Shown: piece after piece, positions 33,361 through 45,458 of the stretch | Layout of the letters: each line of letters starts with the position of its first letter | How positions within the stretch are numbered: position 1 is the stretch's first letter | NCBI GenBank assembly: GCA_948567375.1 | Contig: OX419756.1 | Coordinates: 6,949,001-7,013,000, forward strand | Length of the DNA stretch: 64,000 bases | Origin: Lunularia cruciata | Lineage: Eukaryota; Streptophyta; Marchantiopsida; Lunulariales; Lunulariaceae | Reading direction: 5' to 3' | Made by a program: the position numbers and the translations under genes | Notes under the pieces: generated by a model | Told to the model about the DNA's origin: nothing | The model's database searches: none | The model's input: the letters and a program-made list of their open reading frames with translations, nothing else

Positions 33361-34105
33361 TGTAATACCAAGAGCTAGCCATATGATCTAGATGTGAAAT
33401 TTGGTTTGGTAACATCTAGAATGATTTTATACATGATGGTTGAAATAGATCAAATAGAAGTATCACCAAAAGAGTACTTCTACAAATAGGGTAGAAACCA
33501 AAATAGACTTGAGAACCTTAGAACCAATAGCTAGACAAATGATTTAAAGGTGAGAATTGGTTTGGTAACATCTGGAAGGATGTTACACATGATGGACTAA
33601 ACATATCAGAAAGAGGTATCACCAAAAGGGGACTTCTACTAATAGAGTAGGAATTGAAATATGCCTGAAATCTTTGAAGGCAATTTTGGAGGCCTAAAAT
33701 GGATGAATTAGGCCTCAAAAATATGCAGATGCACCCCCCCCCCAATGGAGAGAATGCTAGCCTTCCCTACCTCCTTGCTTTGTCTCGTTGAGAGCTTTCC
33801 AACGGAACCTTATTCATGTGATTTTGAGATTCCTACAAGAAGATTCCCTAAAAGATTCCTTCTGGTCAAAGCTTGTTTGACCAACCAGATAGGACCTAGA
33901 CCAGACATGTCACCCATCCAAGTAAGTAATCCAAGGGTGGAGCTTGCTGACATGTCACCTATTTCTGTCCCTAATCCTATGGTGGAGCTTCCTTGGCGGA
34001 GATCCTCTTTGTCTATATAATAAAGAGAAGGTGTTCCCTTGGGGCATCGATTGTTTGAGTGTGCAATCTGTGTTTTCTCTCTTCTCTTGTCCTTAGAGTA
34101 TTACA
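33361..34105 (+). repeat. E3 5' LTR
   Basis: TGTAATAC...AGTATTACA, TATA-like CTATATAATAAAG near 34012-34024. Followed by the primer site TGGTATCAAAGC at 34107-34118. Confidence 0.93.
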
Positions 34106-34708
34106 ATGGTATCAAAGCAATTTTTTTAGTCCAAGAGAGTGGATCACCGCTCTTGGAATAGCACGAACTACTAAAACTGAGTAATTTGAGGTGGAGAACA
34201 TAGAGTAGTTGCTAGACTTAGAAAGGACTTTAGAGAGCGGATGGGATGGATGCACCGGGAGGCCAATTTCTCGCACCTAGCTTTCCATTCTCAAACCCAT
34301 TCCGTATCAAGGTTATGTATATCAAGCGTGAGCAAATGAGAGTATCGCTAGTTTATCACTTTGGCCCAGAATTCATGGATAGAGTGATGAACTCACCAAA
34401 CCTGGTGATTCTACCAATGGTGATATATGACAGAGAGTGGGATTTGACAATCTACATTCTATTATGATAAAATGGATATGAATGTCCCAAATCCTCTCCC
34501 TTTCAACACTCAAGTAAAAATCCGTTATGTAGTGAGGCCGAAATTGATGTTTAGAGATTTTGTGGTTAGGAATTTTGGTGAGGAGTATTATCAATGAGTG
34601 ATAGCTTTTGAGGTCCCAATGGTAGTTCTTATAGTTTGTGCGCCTTCTAGAGTGATTATATTGACTCTATATTGAAGTAGACATTAGCAATTGAGTGTTG
34701 CAGGAACC

Positions 34709-35797
34709 ATGGATCCGCAATTGCAAGAGTTGGTGCAAGGAATGCAAGGGATGTTGAATGAATTTCGAGAGATTAAGATGACCATGGAAACATTACAAAG
34801 TCAAGTGCAGATCCTCAGGAATGATCAAGCCATGCAAGAAGAAGAGCCGTCTCAAAACCCAGTACCTACAATTGAAGTACTTGGAGAGGCATCCGTGCCT
34901 ACGAACCCTATCAACGATGAAGCCACATTGCTACTCCGGATGAAGAAGACCTGCAACATCGAACCTTACAAGGAGTAGCGTTCGATGGGAGTAGTGGAAA
35001 ATTGGATCTCAAGAATGAATCGATATTTCCGATTGTTCTCAATAGAGATCACAAAGCATGTTGCATGCTTGTTTGCATGTGGGTACTTGACCAATAAAGC
35101 CTTCACATGGTATGATGCTTGGGAACGATCCATGCTGGCAGAGAGAAGGGAGGTCACATGGACAGCAATGCAAGAAGGATTGCTGAAGAATTTCCAATCG
35201 GTGGATTTTGTGCATATGGCTCGAACCCGACTATGGGGATTGAGACAGACAAATAGCATACAAGAGTATGAGGAGGCTTTTCTGGATCTACAAGTTGCAA
35301 TTACCGACATGAGTCCAGCAGAGGCTCTCAACAATTTCAAATGAGGGTTGAAAGAGCGGATTCGCCAAGAAGTCATGGTGCAAAATCCTCGCACGGTATT
35401 TGAAGCCATTGCTTGTGCGTAGAGAATAGCAGGAGCATTAGGTGGAGGTGAAGGAGTAGCTCCACCTCAACCTTATCGGGCAGAAATGCCACACATGGGT
35501 GGACCAATACCGATGGAATTAGGCAACCTTCGATTCCGGGATCGAGGAGCACGACCGTTTCAAGTGGAGCGGGGACGAGTAGAAGAATGAAGAGATGGAG
35601 TCCCACGAGGAGAAGAGACTCAAGGAGAACAACGCCGTTATTACAATTGTGGCCATATTGGGCACATATCTACCAACTATCGCACTTGTTTCCCTAGAGG
35701 CCCTTGGCCTTCATTCAAGCAATCTTTGAACAACATGGAGAGGCACATTGACGAGGAGGAGGTGGAAATCACTTCGGAAAACAAAGATTGCCAATAA
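34709..35797 (+). pseudogene. E3 gag (broken)
   Basis: MDPQLQELVQGMQGML start, coiled coil, then TAG at 34976-34978 (same position as in E1), WISRMNRYFRLF, AFTWYDAWERSMLAERREV, TGA near 35342, and TAG/TGA near 35420 and 35587. In the zinc knuckle (35639-35680) the first and last Cys are Tyr (YYNCGHIGHISTNY). Ends at the family TAA 35795-35797. Confidence 0.87.
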
Positions 35798-35879
35798 ATG
35801 TACCTTGTGGCCTTACTGGCTCAATAAGGAAGCAAAGAAGCGAGGGAAGGAAGAAGAATATTGCACAACGATCCCAAAA

Positions 35880-38613
35880 GGCAATCTCATAATTGATTGT
35901 CATGAATGGAATCCTAGAAGGTAATCAAGTGAGAGTATTAATAGATCCGGGAGCAACAAAGAATTTCTTGTCTCGCTCTGTTGCAATAAGATTGGGAATG
36001 GATCTAGAGAGAGATGGAAGTGAAGAAGTAGAGTTACCAAATAGGCAAACAGAGAGGATTGAATCATTACCTAGACGGGTAACCCTCTCTGTAGGAGAAT
36101 ATCATGAAGCAATTGAGTGGCGAGTGATATAGTTAGCTCGTTATGATGCAATTTTAGGCATGCCATGGATGGAGCAGTACAACCCTATGGTGGAGTGGAG
36201 GAAAAAAGTAGTGAGAACCTACCAATGGTCAATCATTGGGGTTAAAGAAAAATCACACAGGCAAAAACTACCTCTATATGTTGTAGGGACGGCAACTGTC
36301 TATAAGACCGATAGATGTTTTATGGGTCTAATAAGAGAAGTCCAGAGTGCACAACTCGATGGAAAAATTATTGAGAAATTAAAGGATGTGGTGGATGAGT
36401 TTCAAGATGTCTTTCCCGATGATCTACCCTCAGGATTACCACCAAAAAGGCAAGTAGATCATAAAATTGAGACACTTCCGGGGAAGATGCCTCCTTGTAA
36501 GCCCCCATATCGCCTATCACCTCATGAGTTGGAGGAGTGTAAGACTCAAATTGAGGAGATGTTGCAGAAATGGTTCATCCAACCTAGTGTATCATCATAT
36601 GGGGCCCCTATTTTGTTTGTGAAGAAGAAGGATTGTACAATGCGCATGTGCATTGACTATTGTGGTCTCAATCAGCAAACAATGAAGAACAAATACCCCT
36701 TACCTCGCATGGATGACCTGTTTGATCAACTCCATGGAGCAAGATACTTCACCAAAATGGACTTGCAAAGTGGTTACAATCAAATCCAAATTGTAGAGGA
36801 GGCTACGCACAAAACTGCCTTTCAAACCAAGTATGGCCACTTTGAGTATCTTGTGATGCCTTTTGGCCTCACCAATGCACCTGCCACTTTCATGAGTCTA
36901 ATGAATGACATATTTTGTCCATACTTGGATAAGTCTGTTATCGTCTTCTTGGATGATATCTTAGTATACAATAGCACGATGACAAAATACAAACAACATC
37001 TACGAGAGGTCCTCTAGATTCTAAGACAAAATAAATTGTATGCCAAAATCTCAAAGTGTGAGTTTGGCAAGTCTAAAGTAGACTACTTGGGGCATAGAGT
37101 AAGTGCAGAGGGCATTCAAGTATAGATAGATAAAATAGAGGTCATTCAAAAATGGAGTGCCCCAGAAGATCAGACTCAACTTAAGAGCTTCTTGGGGTTG
37201 ACGGGATTCTATCGTAGATTTGTCAAGGACTTCTCCAAGGTTGCACAGCCTTTAACGGCATTACTTGGCAAGAGGAAGAAGTGGACATGGGGAACTGCAC
37301 AAGAGTTGGCCTTTCAAGAATTTAAGGCTGCCTTGTTACATGCACCAATCTTGAAGTGGTATGACCCAAAACGTCCAATCAAGTTGGCTACAGATGCATC
37401 AGGCATAGCAATAGGAGCAGTCCTACAACAAGAGTGGCATGACGGATGGCATCCAATTGCATATTTCTCTCAAAAGTTGTTACCAGCAGAGTGCAACTAC
37501 CACACCACAGAACAAGCAACCAAGCATTGGAAGCACTACTTGGGCAAGAAGGCATTTGTAGTAGAGACAGACCACAAACCTCTAGTCTACCTCGAGACAC
37601 AGAAGGATCTATCTCGTTGCCAAATTTGGTGGGCAGAGTGGCGACAACGCTTCAACCTGACAATCACCTATGTGGAAGGTAAGAAGCAACTTGCACATGC
37701 ATTCACCCGCATGCCAATGGCCAACAACTTGGTGGCAAAGGTTAAGATTAACCCTGAATTCTGGCAAGAGATTCTGGCGGCTACAAAAACTGACCCACAG
37801 ATTGTAGAAGCACAATCATCCAAAGGTGTCACCAGTACCCAAGGACTCACCTTTCAGGATGGCAGATTATGGATCCCAAATGTCCCAGAATTACGCACCA
37901 CCATTCTAGCGGAATGTCATGATTTGGCCATTACAGCTCATGTCGGAGTGGACAAGACCTTGGATGCAGTCAAGCGTCATTACTATTGGCCCAAGATGAG
38001 CAATGACGTGATGGACTATGTGCGTAGCTGCCTACTTTGCCAACAAAACAAAGCTTCTAATCAAGCTCTTGCAGGGCTCCTTCAACCTCTCCCCACTCCT
38101 ACCCAACGTTGGGAACAAGTGAGTATGCATCTTGTCTATGAATTACCCAAGACCACCTCAGGGTTTGACTCCATTGTGGTCTTTGTGGACCGGCTCAACA
38201 AAATGATTCATGTACGCCCTACCACCAAGGAGGTGACCGCTCCACAACTAGCTCAATTATACTTAGATGTAGTCTTTGCTCACCATGGCTTGTCTAGAGT
38301 ACTCATCATCGATAGAGGCACCCAATTCACCAGCTTGTTTTGGCAAACACTCTTTGGGTTCTTCAAAACCAAGTTGGCCATGTCCACAACTTACCTCCCC
38401 CAAACAGATGGCCAAACAGAGCGGGCTAATCGCACAATTGAAGACATGTTACGCGGCTTCACCTTAGAAGAGCAAGAGAGATGGGACACCCTACTCCCGT
38501 TGGTGGAATTTGCTTACAATAATTTAGTGAGAGCGCCAAGCACGGTGAGCATCCCTTCACACCTTCTAGCGGTGGAGAGCGCCAAGCACAGATTACAGAT
38601 TGCGCAAAATTGA
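35880..38613 (+). pseudogene. E3 pol: protease, RT, RNase H, integrase
   Basis: Protease LIDPGATKNF (Asp-Pro-Gly rather than Asp-Ser/Thr-Gly) and a stop at 36130-36132. RT with [29 protein letters not shown] and the catalytic [11 protein letters not shown], stop at 37015-37017 and TAG near 37123. RNase H with LATDASGIAIG and DHKPLVYL, but the EELA helix before ATKHWKHYL is missing (about 21 bp lost near 37515). Integrase zinc finger HDLAI..HVGVDKT..CLLCQQNK and core HGLSRVLIIDRGTQFT, then TYLPQTDG where sisters have YHPQTDG. After FAYNNL a deletion of about 110 bp, with a duplicated AGCGCCAAGCAC, removes the segment present in E1. Confidence 0.9.
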
Positions 38614-39113
38614 CAAAAGCAGTATGCTGATGCACACCGTCGGCACATGGAGTTTAATGTTGGGGATCAAATGTGGCTATCAACAACCAACCTCACATTA
38701 GTTGGACCTCGTTTTATTAGGCCTTTCTCGATTCTTCGTTGCATTAGCGTTGTGGCCTATCACCTTGAGCTACCACCACACATGAAGATCCATCCAGTCT
38801 TCCATGTCTCCCTACTACGCAAATATGCTCCCCAATCAGGCCAAGGTCATTCCACACCAGACATTTGACCTTGTCCGACACTCATTGATGGCATAGAGGA
38901 ATATGAAGTGGAGCGGATTCTCCAAAAATGCATGCGTGGTACTCGCCACCCGTGGGTGGAATATCTAGTACAATGGAAAGGTTACCTCCTCTATGAAGCC
39001 ACGTGGTAGCCTGCTGCCAATTTGGCACATGCACTTGTGTTGGTGCAAGCATTTGAGCAACAATTGCACAACAAGGACATTACGTCTTAAAAGGAGGGAG
39101 GTCTGTAATACCA
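38614..39113 (+). pseudogene. E3 integrase tail, chromodomain and polypurine tract
   Basis: FNVGDQMWLST, HPVFHVSLLRKYAP and, in another frame, the chromodomain EEYEVERILQK..HPWVEYLVQWKGY (38890-39010). This is the best preserved chromodomain in the window, with one TAG in the tail. Tract TTAAAAGGAGGGAGG precedes the LTR. Confidence 0.85.
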
Positions 39114-39842
39114 AGAGCTAGCCATATGATCTAGATGTGAAATTTGGTTTGGTAACATCTAGAATGATGTTATACATGATGGTTGAAATAGATCAGATAG
39201 AAGTATCACCAAAAGAGTACTTCTACAAATAGGGCAGAAACCGAAATAGACTTGAGAACCTTAGAACCAATAGCTAGACAAATGATTTAAAGGTGAGAAT
39301 TGGTTTGGTAACATCTGGAAGGATGTTACACATGATGGACTAAACATATCAGAAAGAGGTATCACCAAAAGGGGACTTCTACTAATAGAGTAGGAACTGA
39401 AATATGCCTGAATTCTTTGAAGGCAATTTCAGAGGCCTAAACGGATGAATTAGGCCTTGAAAATGTGTAGATCCCTCCCCAATGGAGGAAAGGTTGGCCT
39501 TCCCTCCCCTATTGCTTTGTCTCGTTGAGAGCTTTCCAACGGTACCTTACTCATGTGATTTTGAGATTCCTACAAGAAGATTCCCTAAAAGATTCCCTCT
39601 GGTCAAAGCTTGTTTGACCAACCAGATAGGACCTAGACCAAAGATGTCACCCATCCAAGTAAGTAATCCAAGGGTGGAGCTTGCTGACATGTCACCTATC
39701 TGTGTCCCTAATCCTATGGTGGAGCTTCCTTGGCGGAGATCCTCTTTGTTTACATAATAAAGAGAAGGTGCTCCCTTGGGGCATCGATTGTTTGAGTGTG
39801 CAATCTATGTTTTCTCTCTTCTCTTGTCCTCGGAGTATTACA
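39114..39842 (+). repeat. E3 3' LTR
   Basis: Shares with its 5' partner private variants (TTCTACAAATAGGG, GACAAATGATTTAAAGG), showing that they are a pair. Divergence is a few percent by eye. Confidence 0.93.
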
Positions 39843-39847
39843 GAAAG

Positions 39848-40247
39848 CCAACCTTTCTTCCACTAGAAGAGGGGGTAATTTGCACATTTTTGAGGCCTAA
39901 TTCATATGTTTAGGCCTCCAAAATTGCCTTCAAAGATTTCAGGCATATTTTGGTTCCTACTCTATTAGTAGAAGTCCCCTTTTGGTGCTACCTCTTTTTG
40001 ATTTTTTTAGTCCATCATGTGTAACCATCCTTCCAAATGTTACCAAACCAATTCTCACCTTTAAAACATATATCTAACTATTGGTTCTAAGGTTTTCAAG
40101 TATATTTTGGTTTTTGCCTTATTAGTAAAAGTACTCTTTTGGTGATACTTCTATCTGATCTATTTTGACCACCATGTATAACATCATTCCTAATGTTACC
40201 AAATCAAATCTTGTATCTAGATCATATGGCTAGTTGTTGGTATTACA
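39848..40247 (-). repeat. E2 5' LTR, right piece
   Basis: Continues the LTR interrupted at 33360 and ends GGTATTACA, followed by target site AAGAT. Confidence 0.9.
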
Positions 40248-40252
40248 AAGAT

Positions 40253-40456
40253 GTACTAATTGGTTGTTATAGTGGACCCTTCGGAGCAGTAGTGTCATGC
40301 TCCTAACCACTAGAGGTCCCAATCTCAATGTAGAAAACTCACTCCAATCTAACTGCAAGCTCCATATGTCCTCTAGTGGCATCCCAAGTAGACCAAGGAT
40401 GTAATCCAAGTAGCCCATGCTCACCTTGATGGACTCAAAGTAGACCACTCTCCCTA
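40253..40456 (-). pseudogene. Element X internal fragment between E2 and solo LTR S1
   Basis: Minus-strand open frame with YILGLLGMPLEDIW and FSTLRLGPLVV. The DYILG.. block is weakly reminiscent of the gypsy protease/RT linker. It is placed in X because both its ends are insertion target sites; the protein assignment is uncertain. Confidence 0.4.
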
Positions 40457-41170
40457 AGTAATGCTCTGAGGACAAGAGAAGAGAGAGAATCACAAATTAC
40501 ACACTCAACATTCGGTGCTCCAAAGGAGCACCTTCTCTTTATTATATAGACAAAGAGTATCTCCTCCAAGGAAGCTCCACCATAGGATTAGGCACACAGA
40601 TAGGTGACATGTCATCAAGCTCCACCCTTGGATTACTTACTTGGATGGGTGACATGTCGGTCTAGGTCCTATCTGGTTGGTCAAACAAGCTTTGATTGGA
40701 GGGAATCTTTTAAGGAATCTTCTTGTAGGAGTCTCATAATCACGTGATTAAGGTACCATTGGAATGCTCTCAATGAGACAAACTAAGGGAAGGGAATGCC
40801 ATCCTTTAATCCATTGGGGGGGATTTTTACATTTTTTAGGCCTAATTCATCCATTTAGGCCTTTGAAATTGCCTTCAAAGATTTCAAGCATATTTCGGTT
40901 TCTACTCTATTAGAAGAAGTCTCCTTTTGGTGGTACCTCTCTCTGATCTGTTTAGTCCATCATGTCTAACATCCTTCCAGATGTTACCAAATCAATTCTC
41001 ACCTTTAAATCATATGTCTAGCTATTGGTTCAATTTTTACTCTATTAGTGGAAGTACTCTTTTGGTGATACTTCTATCTGATCTATTTTGACCATCATGT
41101 ATAACATCATTCTAGATGTTACCAAACCAAATTTCACATCTAGATCATATGGCTAGCTCTTGGTATTACA
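40457..41170 (-). mobile_element. S1: solo LTR of the E family
   Basis: 714 bp, plus strand (A)GTAATGCTCTGAGG...GGTATTACA, with no internal domain. Flanks CCCTA (40452-40456) and CTCTA (41171-41175) are a target-site duplication with one change. A solo LTR is the usual result of recombination between the two LTRs of one element. Confidence 0.82.
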
Positions 41171-41175
41171 CTCTA

Positions 41176-43330
41176 GTAGCCATTGGTTGTGTCCCAAGAA
41201 TACCCTGCCCACTTGGTCCATTGCCCCCTAACATGTGCTTGAATTGTCTCCATAAGCATAAGGCTCACAAGTGTTTGAGTGGTGATGCCTATGAAGTGCA
41301 TCCTAGGCTGCTATGCCAAGCCAAGGCTCACAATCCAAGTCAAACAATTCAAGTCCATAGCTTGACCTAACATCTTATGTATAGATGCCTCTGACACTAC
41401 TAGAACAATGGTAATACTAGTGCAAAAACCCATTGCTAGCTCTCTCTCATCTACATTGGGCTCCACCAATTGCTGTAATTGTGAGTCCCAAATTAGTCCA
41501 AGACCTCTTTCTCAAAAAGCATGAGAGTTTGGGAAACTCATAAGTGTGGGAAAAGTAGCTCTAGGTTGTCCATCTAGGTTCACCACTACCATCAGTGACC
41601 TATCAGCCACTATCACCATTTGAGATTGACACCCAACATCCAAGATGTCATCAATAATGATATGGTCTAGTTGCCAAATCTCGTCATAAGGGCACTATAG
41701 AATCTCTCTATGTAAGAGGTTTGTCCACCAAAGATAAAGATAATGAGCCCGTGATCTCACTCTGGCTGCATCTAACAAAACAACAATTCCCATCCAAGAA
41801 TGACTTTATTGTGTACTCACTACCACCCAAGTGCAAGAATTACCCATCAAATGGGACATTCTCCAAAATGTAAGCTAGAGAAATGGAGTGATAAACTTGG
41901 AGATGTTGTAGTATCCATAACATCTCCCAAAACAACCCTGAATGGGGATCTTGAAGACCCAAACCTTAGCCTATATGTGTATGTCCCTGACATGGCCATC
42001 TAGAAATCACCAAATGAACAAGCCCATGTTGCTCTAGATCATGCACCTCCAGTACGGAAATGTCTGCTAATATGGCCTTTTGGTAACCCCTAACTATTGA
42101 TATCAATAATAACTCAAGATACCAATAAGCCAAGTGTGCCACATGATGTAGAGAGACTTGCCTAGCAATCTCATTTCTCTCCACATACAAGTACTTCTAT
42201 ACTCGTATACCCGCCTATTGGACCGCAGCTAGTCCAGTGCTTATCCCACCAAACAACTCCAATAGACATACTCCCTCTATTGGATACTGCCAAGCTGTGA
42301 GTGTGGTATTTAGAGGTGTCAAGGTAATTGACTCTGAAGGCTCATCCTCACACTGATCTCTTGGTGGTACAAAGGCTACACTCCAAGTTTACTGCACCAA
42401 CTGATCTACATGTTACAGTAATGAATCCTCTGAACTCCACAATGGAACATCCAAGGTGGATAGAACAATCCCACTCATACTCCAAATCCAAGTGATCTCC
42501 TCGGGTACTAGAGTATCCTCTGCATGGGCATTCCCTTCCAATAAGTCACCAGGCCAAGTAACAATACCACTTAAAGTTGAAATTGATGTTGGCATGGTCC
42601 CGGACTCTAGTGAGCCAAGACTGCCACTATTGAAACGTATTGGTAGGTAACATACTCATCCCTCACCTGACTGCCAACCTGGTCTATAGAAGGTCATCTC
42701 CTCCCAAAAGTCAATACTAAAACCCATGGGGTATAGCACCGCTCCATTGACTAACACTCAACTATTGTTGCAATAGTCTGAGCTCTCACCACTGAGCTAT
42801 CAATTGGATGACCAGGCTGAATCTAAAAAACTAGCTTTCCATGTGTGATGTATTGTGTCAAACCACCTCCTAGAGATGTCTGCATCTGAAATGGACACCT
42901 CTTTGCATTCCTCTTTTGTAACCCTAGACCAAAAACTGCAGCCTTCCCCAACGTAAAGGGTTGCGCACCAAAGTCTAATAAAATTCTCTATGGTGCAGAC
43001 CTTCCCTAAAGGTCCCACAAAATGAAAAATCCCCCTTTGTTTATTCAATAGGACAACACCGGGTGTGAACCACGCTCTCTCAAAGGTCGGTCTAGTTGGC
43101 AACTCCTCCAATCTAGCCATTGTTTCCTGACATAACCCATTGGTCGCTTAGTGAATCCCATGCTCCTCAACCAAGTCAACTCCACTATCAACCACCTCTA
43201 CTCTAATAGTAGGAACCACATCATCCCTACTCTCACAAAGTATGGCAACCAATCTGAACATTGGGGTTGGGTCAACTCTCAATGTACACATGTCATTGGT
43301 TGAAAATAAAGGATAGCGCATAATCACCTA
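41176..43330 (-). other. Element X internal region, unassigned
   Basis: Lies between the gag knuckle region of X and its protease/RT fragments. The minus strand has broken open stretches, the longest at 42800-43120 (106 codons, with RAWFTPGVVLLNKQRG and ENFIRLWCATLYVGEG). No domain could be named. In the E and H families the knuckle-to-protease distance is only 100-250 bp, so X either carries extra coding DNA or an unrecognised insertion. Confidence 0.35.
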
Positions 43331-45445
43331 AGCCGCCCCAACATCATGTTAGACTCAATCTGTGTAGTAGCAGGTGGCTGACTAGTAGGTAGTCAATCAT
43401 GCACCTCATCACCACCTACCACACCTACATTAGGATGTCTAAGAGCCATGGATAATGTCTATAGAGCCTCAAAGAGCATGAAAGATTGGAGAAGTCTGAT
43501 TTGTCTTCCAATCTCTCCTCTTTGTGGATCCAACTCCATTGATGCTCCTCTAAGCTCTAGAGCACATATTGCACTCCTAGTCATTACTATAGATGCATCC
43601 ACTTGTGTTTCTTTGCACATGAAGTCCAAAGCATCTCTATCACCAACATATGAGGTGGAAGCCTCAACATCCAACTCTGATCTCCTCTAAGCAATGGCCA
43701 TACTAGCCAATCTCTACTCCAACTGCTCAACCCAAGTAGCCATAGATGTATTGGAAGTAAGTGCAGGTATTGCATCCCTACTAGGTATAGATCCTCTACT
43801 ACCACCTTGTCCTCCATGAACTAGAGCTCCTCTACTATTTGCAATAGTAACCCTACCACTCCGGTCAACACATTGATCACTAGAGTGACCATATCTGTGA
43901 CAATGCTCACACTAGCTTTATGTTGGCTGTGATGCACCAAAGCGATCAAGTCTGTTGCTTTAAGTACACTCTCTCCTATGCTAAGGTCCATTACAAGTCC
44001 AACAAGCAACACCACCACTCATTGGCTGCTATTGACCCAAAAATGAAGGTAAGGGTCTAGTTTCACTAGGCCCTCCACTCGCTCCATAGGATTTGAGTTG
44101 TCCACCTTATCCTCAAAAACCAATTGGACGTGGTGCACTTTGCTGTACTCTAGAAGAATTCATAGTGTTGGATGAGGTCTCCCTACCAAATCCAGATGTC
44201 ACTACTCTCTCCTCCACCATGTTGAGCTCAATACACTCAGCCAAACCAAAGACCATTGCCAAAGTGGGCAAAGTAGCCTGTAATAATGTAGCATCATGAA
44301 CTCTACGTTACAACTCCCTGTCCAGTATCCCATACTAAAATTGGACTTCTTGGGCCTCAATAACTCCCTGAGTGAAACTGATCTACCATTTCATGCAAGT
44401 GTTTGCCTCATTTTGGCTCTCTCTCCAACCTTCCATTGGAACTCTGCAAGCTTCTCAGCTTATCAATCCGCACTCCCCAATAATTCTACCTCAAACACTA
44501 GAATAATTCCACCATGTGGTTAAACCCTGGTACTACACCAACTCTTGTAGTGATACCTCCACTCATAGTAGCACTATCTTTAGTTAGTGCACCTCAACTA
44601 GCTCCACCAATGCTACTTGAGCTAGAACTTGTGGGTATAGTCAATCTACCCTTGGCAATCAAGCCTGAAGTGATAGAGACATAGTTTGGAGACCAATATT
44701 GTCTCCATAACTCAATCTCCTCCAAGTGAGCTCTCTTGAACTCATGGTAGTCATCCATCGGTGGACCCTCCAAGTGCTGAAATAATCCCGGCCATGCCAT
44801 GAAAGGTATGAACAAAGTCGGGTTCTGCATCTACTGAACCCGACTTTGTTGACACTCCAACTATCAAACTCTTGGATTAAAGTCATCCAACTCAATGGTA
44901 TCCACTATATTAGAGCAACGCCTAGGGCATTTGGAGGCCTCATAAATATCATCTTTATCCCACAACAATGGTGCGGACATGCCAAGTGCACTCTTAATTG
45001 AATCAACTCCTATATCAAACTCCAACTCATAATCAATCTCCTCTCTTATTAGGACCTAAGATATAGGCTGATATTAAGCACCACTCCATATAAACCCATT
45101 GTGTATTGCATGGCTATCTTCTCTAGAATCCTCAAAGAACTCTACCATGATAAAGTAACCACAAACCACCAACCGCAACTTCAAATACCCTAGCAAGAAC
45201 CAACACCACCAACCAAACACCACCAAGTACCAAGAACAACTGAGCACCACCAAGTGCCAATACCAATGGTACACTACCTACTAATGTAACTCTAACTGAG
45301 ACAACTACACAAGGAGAAAGGGCTACATGTAACCTATCATCACCACACGCACTCTCACGGTCTGTAGGTCATCACTTCTTGCCTCACTGGAGAGAAACAA
45401 AGGTAGTCTAACTAGTCATCACTCCAGCCTCACCACCAAGTACAC
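43331..45445 (-). pseudogene. Element X gag (decayed)
   Basis: Minus strand zinc knuckle CEHCHRYGHSSDQC (CX2CX4HX4C, all four ligands kept) at 43911-43870, followed by VDRSG. Upstream (44280-44480) capsid-like blocks are seen in changing frames. A 15-bp perfect inverted repeat with a 10-base loop lies at 44811-44850. Confidence 0.65.
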
Positions 45446-45457
45446 ACTAGAGCACCA
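45446..45457 (-). other. Element X primer binding site candidate
   Basis: Minus strand TGGTGCTCTAGT starts two bases inside the inferred LTR edge (45459). It begins TGG as a primer site should, but is not the initiator-Met type; the tRNA is not identified. Confidence 0.4.
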
Positions 45458-45458
45458 A

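Larger units (their letters stand above)
33361..39842 (+). mobile_element. E3: youngest-looking full-length E-family element, inside the E2 5' LTR
   Basis: 6482 bp, LTRs 33361-34105 and 39114-39842, target site GAAAG on both sides. It has the longest open stretches of the family (285 and 473 codons) yet still has several stops and two deletions. An element in an LTR of a relative shows that E-family copies were still jumping after E2 was in place. Confidence 0.95.
21547..40247 (-). mobile_element. E2: full-length chromovirus of the E family, split by H and E3
   Basis: Minus-strand element inserted in X. 3' LTR 21547-22282; 5' LTR split into 33021-33360 and 39848-40247. Target site AAGAC (21542-21546) versus AAGAT (40248-40252), one change. 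Removing H (25948-31588 plus one GTCAT) and E3 (33361-39842 plus one GAAAG) leaves an element of about 6.57 kb, the same size as E1. Older than both insertions. Confidence 0.9.

Noticed and set aside
35740-35800. Canonical X XXY YYZ slippery heptamer for -1 frameshifting
   Set aside because: Only imperfect candidates were seen (GGAAAAC, AAACAAA) and they are not the same in E1, E3 and E4.
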